Assembly: GCA_947177735.1 (NCBI GenBank)
Contig: CAMWVP010000003.1
Location: 1 to 63,754, forward strand
Direction: 5' to 3'
Source: an uncultured Clostridia bacterium
GTDB taxonomy: Bacteria > Bacillota > Clostridia > Oscillospirales > Ruminococcaceae
Length of the DNA stretch: 63,754 nucleotides
Shown here: one piece after another, positions 7,510 through 16,675 of the stretch
Layout of the letters: each line of letters begins with the position of its first letter
How positions within the stretch are numbered: position 1 is the stretch's first letter
Notes under the pieces: generated by a model
The model's input: only the letters and a program-made list of their open reading frames with translations
What the model was told of the DNA's origin: nothing
Databases searched by the model: none
Translations under genes and position numbers: made by a program

Positions 7510-9204
7510 TACCAAAAGTGGATGTTTTCGGAGAGTTGGTATCGGCGTTATATATTATGGCTTTGCAGCCGCCGTGCGGGTAAGACTACTACCGCGGCGG
7601 TTTTTCTTATGGCTAAAATGATGCTTATCCCTAACAGCAAGTGGTTTATCTCCGCAAACTCTGCGGCGCAGAGTATAGAGATATTCAAAATGCTTGAGGA
7701 TATCGCACTTAAAAGGATACCGTCCTTTGCCAATTGTACTTCTGTTTTCGCGGACGAGGTGGTGAAGTCTGCTAACAGCGAAACGGGCTTTATCAAAAGT
7801 CAGGCAGGGCATCACTTTACCCTTTACAACAACTCCGAATTGAAGACGCTTTCCACTAACGTGGAAGCTGCGAGAGGTCTTTGCGGCAGCGTTTTGTTTG
7901 ATGAGACCGCGTGGCAGACTGCCGAACAAATGGCGGCGTTGGAGCACTTTGCGGATACCGATACTTCGTTCAGTACCGGTATTGGGAAATCTCATTATAT
8001 TATGCCAAAACAAATGCCTTTGCAGTTGCTGTATGCTTCGAGTGCGGGAGACGTTGAATTTCCATTTTATCAGAAATACAGGCATTTCGCAAAGCGTATG
8101 TTTATGGGTGATGACAACTATTTTGTATGCGACATCAACGCAAACACCATTATGAGCTACTCGACTATAGACGGCGAAAAAATAGAACCGCACATCACCA
8201 AAGAGGCTGTTGAAAAGAACATCGCAGAAGATCCCGAAAAAGCGGAACGCGAACTGTTTAATAAGTTTCGGCGCGGCGGCGGACAGAACGCGGTCGTTAA
8301 AATGGAGACGTTCGTTCGCAACTCGGAATATCGTGTGCCGCTTATGAAGAATGATACCGGTGACAAGAAATTTATTTTCTGTTATGATCCGGCGCGTTCG
8401 TTCGACGGCTCGGTGTTGAGTATCTATCAGCTTATCAAGGACAAGAAAATAGGTTATTATCTGCGGCTCGAGAACTGTATTTCTATGGTTGACGTTAATA
8501 CAAAAAATAAAACGCCTTTGCCTATGCCGGATCAGCTTGAAATTATCAAGGAGCAGTTGATAAGATATAACGGCGTTGGCGTTCCCGAATGGAGCAACAT
8601 TGAATTCTACATAGACGCGGGCGCGGGTGGAGGCGGTGTTTCGGCTGTTGCCGATCAGCTTATGGCGGACTGGACGGACAGGTTCGGAAATGTTCACAGG
8701 GGTATGATCGACCCGGATCACAAGCAATATGAGACGGCTCGTATGAAATACAGAAATGCGGCACCGATCGTTCATCTTATCAATCCGCAGTCGCACAAGA
8801 AGATAATCTATGACGCGCTTGAAAAGATGAGTAATCTTGACCTGATAAAGTATACGAGTTATGACGGCAAGGAGTTCATTATGATACCCGATCCCGAGAA
8901 CAAGGGCGAGTTTGTACAGCATATGCTTTCCAATGACGAGAGGTTAGCGTTGACTAATATCGAGCTGCTGAAAACCGAGACCTCGTATATGTGTAGGTTT
9001 GACAACCCCAACGGTTCGGTTCAATATGAGCTAGCCCGTGAAAAACGAAATACTATGCATGACGACCGCGCTTATACTAACGCAATGTCGGCATTTGCTC
9101 TGGCGCTGGCTCGAAGAACCGAGCTTATCAGCGCAAATGAGAATACCCATAACATAGGCTATTTGAAGAAATATGCCAGAGCCTCGCGGATATACGGAAA
9201 TTGA
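7510..9204 (+). CDS. terL: Terminase large subunit, exon 2 (residues 49-612)
   Basis: This exon encodes the motor ATPase and headful nuclease. Walker A appears as LCSRRAGKTTTA soon after the junction, Walker B as SVLFDETAW, and the RNase-H-like nuclease shows Asp in CYDPARSFDG, Asp in FYIDAGAGGGG and Asp in the C-terminal DDRAYTNAM. Spliced TerL would be 612 residues, a normal length. A TTG at 7444 within the intron is open into this frame, but its product would lack the native N-terminus. The portal gene follows after 27 nt. Confidence 0.95.
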   Translation, partial: YQKWMFSESWYRRYILWLCSRRAGKTTTAAVFLMAKMMLIPNSKWFISANSAAQSIEIFKMLEDIALKRIPSFANCTSVFADEVVKSANSETGFIKSQAGHHFTLYNNSELKTLSTNVEAARGLCGSVLFDETAWQTAEQMAALEHFADTDTSFSTGIGKSHYIMPKQMPLQLLYASSAGDVEFPFYQKYRHFAKRMFMGDDNYFVCDINANTIMSYSTIDGEKIEPHITKEAVEKNIAEDPEKAERELFNKFRRGGGQNAVVKMETFVRNSEYRVPLMKNDTGDKKFIFCYDPARSFDGSVLSIYQLIKDKKIGYYLRLENCISMVDVNTKNKTPLPMPDQLEIIKEQLIRYNGVGVPEWSNIEFYIDAGAGGGGVSAVADQLMADWTDRFGNVHRGMIDPDHKQYETARMKYRNAAPIVHLINPQSHKKIIYDALEKMSNLDLIKYTSYDGKEFIMIPDPENKGEFVQHMLSNDERLALTNIELLKTETSYMCRFDNPNGSVQYELAREKRNTMHDDRAYTNAMSAFALALARRTELISANENTHNIGYLKKYARASRIYGN

Positions 9205-9231
9205 TATTAACGGGAAAGGGGGAATGTATGT

Positions 9232-10716
9232 TTGTCGGAGAGTGATAACAAAGAAACTAAAACCAAGTTTGATTTTTATCGGCTGAAAGAACTTTGCAAA
9301 AGTGAAGTTTTGCAGATCGGAGAACTGCATAATCACACCATTTGCGGCTATTCTCGGGAAAGTCTCAGAAGAATGGTTGAAAAGCCTTGGAACCATACGA
9401 ACAAGCTTATTTCGGTTATGCAGTTTTTATACTTCCACTCGGGATATTTCCGCAAGATAATTCAATATTATGTAAACCTTGCAAAGACTGAGTGCTGGAA
9501 TATTGATACGGATATTTTGACCTGCAACAAGAGCAGGATTAAGAAAACTAAGATCAAAAAAGACTATTTTGAGTACAGCAGAGAAGTTGGTTCGTATGAT
9601 CTGGAGAATGAACTTCCCAAGATACTGTTCAGTGTGTTTATGTATGATGCTTATTTCGGGTATATCGTTGAAACATCCGACGGCAAGGTGTTATTCCCGT
9701 TCTTACCCGAAGAATGCGTTATTACGGGATATGTAAACGGTATACCGAGTTTTGCAGTCAAGCGTGTGCTTTCAAAGAATAAACGTTCTAAAGTCTATCC
9801 CGATGAAGTTCAGAAGATATTTGACGCGGCAGAGCAAACGGGCGAACTTAAAAGCGGCTATGTTCAAATGCCGTTTGAGAAGACCATCTGCATAAAATAC
9901 AATGACGGATTCGATTATGTATATCCACCATTTGCTTTTATTATCAAGGAAATTCTCGATATTGAGGATTTTAAAGATATTGAGAAAACAAAGGCGGAGA
10001 ACGAGGTCTACAAATTCCTCGCTATGAAGATCCCCACCGATGCAAACGGCGTTCCCACTATGTCGGAACCCGATGTAACACCTTATTATGAGCTTGCTTT
10101 GAGCGTACTGGCGCGGTCTATCGGTGCTATTCCCACTCCGTTTGATGTCAAGCCAATTGAGTTCTCGACCAATACCACCAACAACATCAATAATGTTAAG
10201 AACGCTATTGACGAAATGTACTCCGAATTGGGTGTGTCGCAGTCGCTGCTGTCGGGTGCGTCATCGGGATCGGAGCTGAAAACATCTATTGAGGTAGACG
10301 CTTTTGAGGTATACAGGATATTAAAGCAAGTGGCGAAAGCCGTTAATTTTCACTGTCGGTTAAAATTGACTAACAGCAATGATTACAGGTTTACATTGCG
10401 CTATTTGAATGTTACGGCGTTCAACCAGAATGACAAGCTGGACGAGCTGCTGAAAATGGCGCAGTCTTCCTGTCCCGTGAAATCCGAGCTTATGGCGGTT
10501 ATCGGGTGCAATCCTCTTAAAATGCTCGGAAATGCCTATATGGAGAACGAGGTATTTGATCTTGCGGACAGTTGGGAGCCTATGAAGACAGCGTATACGC
10601 AAAGTGCGGCGGACAGCGAAAACAACGGCAGACCCGCTATGGACGAAAGTGAGATTTCCGCTATAACGCAGAATACCCATGACAATGAAGGGAATGACCG
10701 TGACAATAGAGTGTAA
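9232..10716 (+). CDS. Portal protein (494 aa)
   Basis: Position after terL, length and a helical C-terminal half identify it as the portal, the dodecameric ring through which DNA is packaged and to which the neck attaches. Supporting text includes the hydrophobic N-terminal core FLYFHSGYFRKIIQYYVNLA and the wing/crown-like region SNTTNNINNVKNAIDEMYSE preceding a clip-like segment. No single motif is diagnostic. The start is TTG at 9232; GGGAAAGGGGGA sits about 10 nt upstream and the nearby ATGs are in other frames. The last 45 residues are polar and probably disordered. Confidence 0.75.
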   Translation: MSESDNKETKTKFDFYRLKELCKSEVLQIGELHNHTICGYSRESLRRMVEKPWNHTNKLISVMQFLYFHSGYFRKIIQYYVNLAKTECWNIDTDILTCNKSRIKKTKIKKDYFEYSREVGSYDLENELPKILFSVFMYDAYFGYIVETSDGKVLFPFLPEECVITGYVNGIPSFAVKRVLSKNKRSKVYPDEVQKIFDAAEQTGELKSGYVQMPFEKTICIKYNDGFDYVYPPFAFIIKEILDIEDFKDIEKTKAENEVYKFLAMKIPTDANGVPTMSEPDVTPYYELALSVLARSIGAIPTPFDVKPIEFSTNTTNNINNVKNAIDEMYSELGVSQSLLSGASSGSELKTSIEVDAFEVYRILKQVAKAVNFHCRLKLTNSNDYRFTLRYLNVTAFNQNDKLDELLKMAQSSCPVKSELMAVIGCNPLKMLGNAYMENEVFDLADSWEPMKTAYTQSAADSENNGRPAMDESEISAITQNTHDNEGNDRDNRV

Positions 10717-10729
10717 GGTGGTGAGTTGA

Positions 10730-10924
10730 ATGGGATCGACCGTAAATATTTTGGACAAGGCTAAAGCCGAAGAGCTAAGAAAACTTGGATTTCATTATGT
10801 TGAACAACGAGTTAGCGATGACAGACAGGTGTATGTTTTTATCAACTCGCCCGAACTCACCAAGGTTTTGACAACTAAGTTTTCCTGTAATGATTTTTAC
10901 ATAGGCAAGACTTTGAATTTTTGA
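10730..10924 (+). CDS. Small hypothetical protein (64 aa)
   Basis: A short soluble protein between portal and protease genes, 13 nt after the portal stop, with GGTGGTGAG before the ATG. It contains LGFHYVEQRVSDDRQVYVFINSPEL and no recognisable domain. The tight spacing on both sides supports a real gene in the head operon. Confidence 0.65.
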   Translation: MGSTVNILDKAKAEELRKLGFHYVEQRVSDDRQVYVFINSPELTKVLTTKFSCNDFYIGKTLNF

Positions 10925-10945
10925 TTTGGCAAGGGGGTGAAGTGT

Positions 10946-12361
10946 TTGGGGGAAATAAGACAGATAGAGTCTGTCACAAAATTTTCGGATTTTTCCGTTA
11001 TCAACTCGGATTTTACACGCGCTCGATGTCGTGTGATGTATACGGGGCGAAACCGTAATTTTTCCGACATTACAGAGGACGCGTTGAACAAGCTTATAGT
11101 GCGCAAGGGCTATGCCAACGTTCCCGTTGTTGCTCACTTATACAAGGGTGACGATGGCAAGTGGCGTGTCGGCGGTCACGACAGTAAGATCGTGATCAGC
11201 GCGGAGGGCGGATTTGAAGTAGTTAATGAAACGATACCGTTTGGAGTTGTTCCGGAGAACTGTAACCCCTCGTTTGAGGATGTTACCGAGGCTTCGGGCG
11301 AGGTCAAGCGGTATTTTTGCGTTGATATTATTTTGTGGACGCACCGCTACAACATCATGGACGCTGTGAAAAGCGATGAATTGTGGTTTAATCAATCAAT
11401 GGAGATCACGATAAATCACTGTGATTATGATAAGGATGATTATTGTGTCATAGATGATTTCAGTTGGTCGGCATATTGTTTGTTAAATCACGATCCGTAC
11501 AACAGGGAAAATGAGGTTGAGCCCTGTTTCCCGTCAGCGGGAGTAAAGAAATTTGATCTTGATAATGAGAAGATCAAGAGTGAATTTGATGTTTTGTACA
11601 GCAAACTCAAAGAGTTTGAAATTTATATTGGAAAGGGTGAGGTTAAAATGGAACTTGATGTAATTAAAAGCAAGCTTGATACCAAGTATTCCGTATTGTC
11701 TGCAACTCCCGATTTCGTATATGCTATGAACAAAGAGAATTTCGAGGTCTATGAAATTCCTTATACAGTAGATACCGAGAAATCGGAGGTTGCTTTTGCT
11801 TATGACAAGGCTGTAAAGAAGTACCTTGCTGTTGCTGATACGGATAGCGGTGTTGAACTTGTTGTTAAGGACTGCGCCGCTGAATTTGGAAAGGCGCTTG
11901 TGGCTAAGACTGAGGCGGAATTTGCAAATAAGGCAGAAGCAATCAAAGCGGAGATAACCAAGGGCTTTATTGAAAAACTTGAGGAGAAAAATGCCGAATA
12001 TGCCGTTTTGCAAAGCCGTTATGATGTCGACAAACAGAAGCTTGACGCGTATGAGGCGGCTGAGGTCAAAGCCCGCGAGGACGCTCACAAGGCTGAGATT
12101 GACGGAGTTATCTCGTCTTATGAAAAGCGTTTGTCGAAAAATACCGACTTTTTCTTGTATAAGAGTCAGATCGACTATTCCAAGACCGCGAAAGAAGTCG
12201 AACAAGATATGCTTATTATTTTAGGTAAATCCGTTAAGGACGAATCGGAGAAGTTCTCTTATGCGGCTTGGGGAGTTCAAACTACCGTGCCTAAGCGCGG
12301 TAATTCAGACAAGTATTCGGATAAGTATGGCGATTTGCTTGATGGTATTGATGATGATTAA
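10946..12361 (+). CDS. Prohead protease-scaffold fusion (about 471 aa)
   Basis: The N-terminal domain (about 1-200) resembles capsid maturation proteases of Clostridia phages, with the strand pattern ARCRVMYTGRNRNFSDIT and VPVVAHLYKG. The middle and C-terminal parts (from about residue 235) contain a long coiled coil (AEAIKAEITKGFIEKLEEK through about 385), typical of scaffolds. Position between portal and capsid genes agrees. Start is TTG 10946 with AAGGGGG about 8 nt upstream; GTG 10937 is possible but overlaps the ribosome site. The catalytic residues could not be fixed by eye. An internal ribosome site would also yield the scaffold alone. Confidence 0.7.
   Translation: MGEIRQIESVTKFSDFSVINSDFTRARCRVMYTGRNRNFSDITEDALNKLIVRKGYANVPVVAHLYKGDDGKWRVGGHDSKIVISAEGGFEVVNETIPFGVVPENCNPSFEDVTEASGEVKRYFCVDIILWTHRYNIMDAVKSDELWFNQSMEITINHCDYDKDDYCVIDDFSWSAYCLLNHDPYNRENEVEPCFPSAGVKKFDLDNEKIKSEFDVLYSKLKEFEIYIGKGEVKMELDVIKSKLDTKYSVLSATPDFVYAMNKENFEVYEIPYTVDTEKSEVAFAYDKAVKKYLAVADTDSGVELVVKDCAAEFGKALVAKTEAEFANKAEAIKAEITKGFIEKLEEKNAEYAVLQSRYDVDKQKLDAYEAAEVKAREDAHKAEIDGVISSYEKRLSKNTDFFLYKSQIDYSKTAKEVEQDMLIILGKSVKDESEKFSYAAWGVQTTVPKRGNSDKYSDKYGDLLDGIDDD
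11648..12361 (+). CDS. Nested scaffold protein from an internal start (237 aa)
   Basis: Inside the fusion gene and in the same frame, GGAAAGGGTGAGG at 11630-11642 precedes an ATG at 11648 at good distance. The product (MELDVIKSKL...) starts just before the predicted scaffold domain and would be the coiled-coil part without protease. Lambda C/Nu3 is an established precedent for this arrangement. Translation from this site is inferred only from the strong ribosome site. Confidence 0.6.
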   Translation: MELDVIKSKLDTKYSVLSATPDFVYAMNKENFEVYEIPYTVDTEKSEVAFAYDKAVKKYLAVADTDSGVELVVKDCAAEFGKALVAKTEAEFANKAEAIKAEITKGFIEKLEEKNAEYAVLQSRYDVDKQKLDAYEAAEVKAREDAHKAEIDGVISSYEKRLSKNTDFFLYKSQIDYSKTAKEVEQDMLIILGKSVKDESEKFSYAAWGVQTTVPKRGNSDKYSDKYGDLLDGIDDD

Positions 12362-12379
12362 AATAAGGGGGAATTTGAT

Positions 12380-12937
12380 ATGGCAAATGTAAAACACTCT
12401 ACGGCGCAGTCTTCTTTTCTTGAGGGCAGCGTATGCCGTTCTTTTGTTGCGGATGAGGATATCGACAACGGCGTTCTTATCTCTAAGGGTGTTCTTGAAG
12501 ACGGCGAGCGCGAGATTTATAAGGCGGAGTTCGATGTGACAAAGCCCGCGTACCTTGCTTTGGACGTGGCTTGGGTTTATGACGATTACAATTATGAACG
12601 CAGAAATGACGAGTCTGTGTACACCAATAAGGCTTGCAAACCTTTCAGAGCATATCAGTTAAAGCCGGATCAGCGTTACAAGGTTTCTACCGATATTACG
12701 GCGGATAAGCTTGAGATAGGTGATTTTGTTATTATCGGTGAAAAGGGCAAGATCAAGAAGGCAGCAAGCGAGACCAACGCGGCTAATGCTTTTGTCGGCA
12801 AGGTTATTGCAATTGACAAGTATGGTTTTACATATGCGGTCGGCACTGTGGGCGGTGTTGATACGGGTACTTCCATGTACGAGATTGAAGTTGTTAAAAA
12901 CGAACCTGCTGCGGCTTCCAAGCCTTCGGGTACTTGA
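12380..12937 (+). CDS. Putative head decoration protein (185 aa)
   Basis: A beta-rich protein lying directly between the protease/scaffold and major capsid genes, where small decoration or stabilisation proteins are normally encoded. Readable features include the alternating strands EIGDFVIIGEKGKIKKA and AFVGKVIAIDKYGFTYAVG and an Ala/Pro-rich tail (NEPAAASKPSGT). AAGGGGGAA precedes the ATG. The function is inferred from position and fold character only. Confidence 0.6.
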   Translation: MANVKHSTAQSSFLEGSVCRSFVADEDIDNGVLISKGVLEDGEREIYKAEFDVTKPAYLALDVAWVYDDYNYERRNDESVYTNKACKPFRAYQLKPDQRYKVSTDITADKLEIGDFVIIGEKGKIKKAASETNAANAFVGKVIAIDKYGFTYAVGTVGGVDTGTSMYEIEVVKNEPAAASKPSGT

Positions 12938-12961
12938 TTTGATAAAGGAGGTAATATAATT

Positions 12962-13969
12962 ATGGCTACTACTGAACAGATCGTTGCGCTTAATGTTGAC
13001 GCCAGACGCGGGTTGGTTAAAAACTATGCTGCTGGAAGTGCGGATGAGGGTGTGAGAAGAGCTTTTCTTGATATTCTCGGTATTGATAGTGCGGATAAGA
13101 TTAGCTATCGTGCTTGGGAAAAGCATAAGACTGAAATTTTCGAGATCATTGAGGATACCTTAATTCAGACTATTCCCGATGCTTGGGCGGTGTCTCCGTT
13201 CTATCAGGAATTTGTTGAGGTCAAGAATGCCAATCTCGGTCAGAAGAACGAGTTTGTTGTTGAGGATGAATCAACACTGCTTGTTTCCCGTTTTTCGGGA
13301 AATCATTGGGATATCGACCGTCAAAAGCTTCCTGCGGGCAAGGCATTTAGTCTTGAAACAGAGTGGTATTCCGTAATGGTTTATGATGAGTGGGAGCGTT
13401 TTATGAAGGGCGTCTCTTCTCTCGTTAAAATGTATGATAACATTCAGAAATCATATCAGCGTTTCCTTGATGAACACGTTTATTCCGCGTTTAACGGAGC
13501 TGGTACATATCTTCCTACCGACCTTAAGGAGACGGGTTCTTTCAACAAGGATACCTTGCTCGCTCTTGCCATCAGAGTTCAGACTGCTGCGGGCAGAGCA
13601 GTTCGTTTCGCAGGTACAAGACAGGCTCTTGCGAAGCTTGACGGCGCGGTAAGTGTAAACTGGATCTCCGACAAGATGAAAGATGAGAAGAATGCTTACG
13701 GTTATCTCAAGACTTGGGAAGGCTTTGATACTATCGAAATTCCGCAGACGTTCAATCGCGGTACTTACGACTTTAAGTCGCCCGATAATATTATTTACAT
13801 TCTTCCCGTTAACTACAAGCCTATCAAGTTGTTCTTTGAGGGTGAGCCTCGTTCTCGCACGCTTGACCAGTATCAGAACCACGACCAGACTATTTCTTAT
13901 CAGGTTCAGTTGAAGATGGGTACGGGTGTAATTTTCGATTCCGTATTCGGTGAGTATGAGATCAAGTGA
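12962..13969 (+). CDS. Major capsid protein (335 aa)
   Basis: Position after decoration and before connector genes, length, a strong ribosome site (AAAGGAGG) and high-expression codon choice point to the HK97-fold capsid subunit. A helical N-arm (ARRGLVKNYAAG), a spine-helix-like segment around YDNIQKSYQRFLDEHVYSAF and a final beta region ending GVIFDSVFGEYEIK are visible. No classical motif is decisive. A terminator follows, as usual for a capsid gene that needs high transcript levels. Confidence 0.75.
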   Translation: MATTEQIVALNVDARRGLVKNYAAGSADEGVRRAFLDILGIDSADKISYRAWEKHKTEIFEIIEDTLIQTIPDAWAVSPFYQEFVEVKNANLGQKNEFVVEDESTLLVSRFSGNHWDIDRQKLPAGKAFSLETEWYSVMVYDEWERFMKGVSSLVKMYDNIQKSYQRFLDEHVYSAFNGAGTYLPTDLKETGSFNKDTLLALAIRVQTAAGRAVRFAGTRQALAKLDGAVSVNWISDKMKDEKNAYGYLKTWEGFDTIEIPQTFNRGTYDFKSPDNIIYILPVNYKPIKLFFEGEPRSRTLDQYQNHDQTISYQVQLKMGTGVIFDSVFGEYEIK

Positions 13970-14001
13970 TCTCTGGTTAGTTAAAACTAATTATAATCAA
14001 A

Positions 14002-14036
14002 CCCGAAAGGCACTCTGTTGTCTTTCGGGAATTTTA
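14002..14036 (+). terminator. Terminator after the major capsid gene
   Basis: CCCGAAAG (14002-14009) pairs with CTTTCGGG (14022-14029) across a 12-nt loop, followed by AATTTTAT. It lies 32 nt past the capsid stop and probably attenuates, not blocks, the late transcript. Confidence 0.75.
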
Positions 14037-14056
14037 TAAAAGAGAGGTACTGAATA

Positions 14057-14692
14057 ATGGCAAATACAAAGAAAATTGATGAAGCGGTAAAAGAGGAAAA
14101 GCCGGTTGAAAATGTAGAGGCAGGCAATGTTGTGGAGTCCGTAAAGCCTAAGTCAAAAGCCGCAAAGGATATTGATGATATCAACAGCGTTGTTAATTCT
14201 ATGGCGAGAGAGGAAGTTGCGGCTGAAGAAGTAGGGGCAAAAGTAAAGCCCGATAGTAATAAGGAAATTCCTGTAAAATCCGTTACATTCGGCGGACTTA
14301 CTTGGATTTCTTCTAAGACCAATTCGTATTATCGTTGGAACGAAATCGGTGCAGTCGAGTATGTCCCGTTTAGTGAATTGATCACTATGAACAACACTTC
14401 TCGTGACTTTTTGTTTGACCCGCTTGTTATTTTGCTTGACGAAGATGCAGCGAAATACTTCAGACTTGATACGGTCTACAAGAATTTTGCTTGTGTGAAC
14501 AGGCTTGAGGGCTTGTTTGATGAGGGGGATCTTGATAAGATCGAGGTTGAGCTTAACAAGATAAAGACCACTAAAATGCGAAATGTTGCTATTTCCAAAA
14601 TTCGTACCTTGTATGATGAGGGCAAGCTTAACAACATTAACATTATCAAGTTGGTTGAAAAGATTTTGTGTTTTGATCTGACGGAAAGATGA
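14057..14692 (+). CDS. Hypothetical head/neck protein (211 aa)
   Basis: The first 75 residues are Lys/Glu/Val-rich and probably disordered; the folded part starts at VKSVTFGGLTWISS and ends with helices rich in Lys, Asp and Leu. I do not recognise the family. Position between capsid and connector genes suggests a head-completion or head-associated structural role. AGAGAGG precedes the ATG. Confidence 0.6.
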   Translation: MANTKKIDEAVKEEKPVENVEAGNVVESVKPKSKAAKDIDDINSVVNSMAREEVAAEEVGAKVKPDSNKEIPVKSVTFGGLTWISSKTNSYYRWNEIGAVEYVPFSELITMNNTSRDFLFDPLVILLDEDAAKYFRLDTVYKNFACVNRLEGLFDEGDLDKIEVELNKIKTTKMRNVAISKIRTLYDEGKLNNINIIKLVEKILCFDLTER

Positions 14693-14714
14693 TTTTGTGT
14701 GAAAGGGGTGGAAT

Positions 14715-15164
14715 ATGGCTACTGAAGTGAGTGCGGTGATCGACAGCGCGTTCGATAAGATGAAGGAATTTGAATTTCTCAGAATGAGCCGCGAGGATGC
14801 TGAGAGTATTTTGAAGGCATATATCCGCCCTGCCTGCACGGCATTTTCAGATAAAAGAGGATACGATATCGAAGTTGACAAGGGGCTTGAAATGTTTGTT
14901 CAAGACCTTTCCGAAACGGACATTGATATTCTGGGGAGCTATGTGTGTATCAAGTACATAGACGCCAACTACATTCGGACAACTTTAAGTTTGAAACCGT
15001 TTTTATCTGGTACTGACTTCCATTCTTACGCAAACAAGGAAGTCTTGAAACAAGCGATGGAAGCCCAGAAAGTTTTTAAGGAAGAGGTTGACGGGTCTAA
15101 TGTTCTGCGTTCGTACCGAAACAGGAATGGCAAGTTGTGGAACTTGCATAAAAACAGGAGGTAG
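14715..15164 (+). CDS. Head-tail adaptor-like protein (149 aa)
   Basis: An all-helical protein of 149 residues in the place of the portal adaptor (gp6/gp15 class). Helices such as SREDAESILKAYIRPACTAF and ILGSYVCIKYIDANYI match the size and character of that class. The basic C-terminus (SYRNRNGKLWNLHKNRR) could contact DNA or the portal. AAGGGG precedes the ATG. The head-closure candidate follows after 5 nt. Confidence 0.6.
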   Translation: MATEVSAVIDSAFDKMKEFEFLRMSREDAESILKAYIRPACTAFSDKRGYDIEVDKGLEMFVQDLSETDIDILGSYVCIKYIDANYIRTTLSLKPFLSGTDFHSYANKEVLKQAMEAQKVFKEEVDGSNVLRSYRNRNGKLWNLHKNRR

Positions 15165-15169
15165 AGTGC

Positions 15170-16126
15170 ATGAGCTACGATACCTTGAAATTGCGGTTAC
15201 ACTCGGGCGGAAGTCTGCGGCAGGCACAAATTGACGATGCGCGGTTTATGTTTGACTATGAATTTGAGAACGATGTCTCGGCGGAGAATGATTTCTGCTT
15301 GTGCGAGGGTATTACCCCCAAAAAGCCGCTTGTTATTCGGTTGTTTAAAGACAAGGTTACGACGGGCGGTGGGTATACGAAAAACTTTGCCGTTAAGCTC
15401 GGGGACAGTCTTCATATCGGAGACTTGCTGTATGATTGTGATGAAAATGTTTACTGGCTGTGCAAGAGTGCGGTCAAAAAAGGTAGCATTTACTGTACGG
15501 GTACTTTGCAGCAGTGTGTTGAAATGCCCTTAAAGTGGCAGGACGATGAAGGCAATATTTTTGAATACCCCGTGTTTGACTACAGTCAATTCAATTCCGA
15601 TGAGACTGATTATAATGTCGTGAACGTTGGTGAGGGTAGGCGTAAGCTTACTACTATCGCGGACGATAATACCGTTCGGTTAAAGCACGACAAGCGGTTC
15701 TTCTGGGATAGAAATACCGAAAATCCTACTGTTATGAAAGTCACACAGAATAACAGCATCTCTATGTTTTATGACAAGGGACTTGTTATTCTCACGGTTA
15801 TTGAAGACCAATATAACTCGGCTGTTGATAATTTATCGGAGTGGGTATGTGATTACAAAGAACCGAAAACGAGTGCCCCTGCGCTGCAATGGAACGGTGA
15901 CAGTCGTATTCGGATAGGGCGTTCGAGACGTGTTTGGGTCGATACGGAAGATACAGTCGAGTGGAATATCCAGGCGGATAACGGTGTTTTATTTGAGGAA
16001 AGCAGAAACAGCGTTAAAATATCCGTGCCTGTCGATGAAAGTCTTATCGGTGGAGTTATTCGTGTTTCTGCCATTGTGAGCGGCGAGAAAAGAGAATGTG
16101 AATTTGAAATTATAGGCGGTGTGTAA
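15170..16126 (+). CDS. Head-closure / neck protein with C-terminal Ig-like domain (318 aa)
   Basis: The first two thirds are beta-rich with Trp and Tyr (KLGDSLHIGDLLYDCDENVYW), consistent with a head-closure protein at this position. The last 85 residues (from about APALQWNGDSRIRIG) look like a bacterial Ig-like domain, ending IRVSAIVSGEKRECEFEIIG. Accessory Ig domains on virion proteins are common and are thought to bind surfaces weakly. The stop and the next ATG are adjacent. Ribosome site ACAGGAGG. Confidence 0.6.
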   Translation: MSYDTLKLRLHSGGSLRQAQIDDARFMFDYEFENDVSAENDFCLCEGITPKKPLVIRLFKDKVTTGGGYTKNFAVKLGDSLHIGDLLYDCDENVYWLCKSAVKKGSIYCTGTLQQCVEMPLKWQDDEGNIFEYPVFDYSQFNSDETDYNVVNVGEGRRKLTTIADDNTVRLKHDKRFFWDRNTENPTVMKVTQNNSISMFYDKGLVILTVIEDQYNSAVDNLSEWVCDYKEPKTSAPALQWNGDSRIRIGRSRRVWVDTEDTVEWNIQADNGVLFEESRNSVKISVPVDESLIGGVIRVSAIVSGEKRECEFEIIGGV

Positions 16127-16675
16127 ATGGGAAGAAATGACAACTTGATTGAGGATTACCGCAATATCATCACCAACATTTTACTTGATGATCCGCTTAT
16201 CGTGGCGGTTCTTGGTAACGATAAAGTGACGCTTGATGAAGCTGACGTGCTTATGGACGGCAAACAACCTCATATCACGCCGCACGAGTTTTTGCCCGAT
16301 ATTATTACCGAAACGGGCTCGTATATAATGTACGACCTTGATGAAGAAGCGATAATCCCACGGAACTCCGTAAAATCAACATATTCGGAGGTCGCTTTGT
16401 ACTTTTGGGTCATTACTCACCGTGATATGACGAAATACAAGGGCAGGCTCAGGAATGACATTCTTACGAGGCGGCTGAAACAATTGTTCGGTGAGCAGGA
16501 TGGGCTTGGCATTGCGAAAAATCACTTTGTGTATAACAAAATATTTGACCCGCGCAACAATCACTATATGGGGCGTGTTGTGAAGTTTGTTATTACTGAT
16601 TGGAGCGATAAAGTGAGGTACAGGTATGACAGAGAAAATAAGCTTGTTGGGGCGCAAGACTTACAAGATAAGTGA
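16127..16675 (+). CDS. Tail terminator-like protein (182 aa)
   Basis: Its position before the tail tube gene, size and alternation of helix and strand (DYRNIITNILLDDPLIVAVLG, SEVALYFWVITHRDMTKYKG) fit the neck/tail terminator protein that caps the finished tail tube. No motif proves it. Its last 50 nt overlap the next gene, indicating translational coupling. Confidence 0.55.
   Translation: MGRNDNLIEDYRNIITNILLDDPLIVAVLGNDKVTLDEADVLMDGKQPHITPHEFLPDIITETGSYIMYDLDEEAIIPRNSVKSTYSEVALYFWVITHRDMTKYKGRLRNDILTRRLKQLFGEQDGLGIAKNHFVYNKIFDPRNNHYMGRVVKFVITDWSDKVRYRYDRENKLVGAQDLQDK

Noticed and set aside
7555..8922. Long minus-strand open frame of 455 codons
   Set aside because: It is the antisense shadow of the terL exon, with no ribosome site, promoter or protein-like composition.
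7444..9204. TTG at 7444 as an independent start of terL
   Set aside because: It lies in the intron's 3' hairpins, has no ribosome site and would give a TerL lacking its conserved N-terminus.
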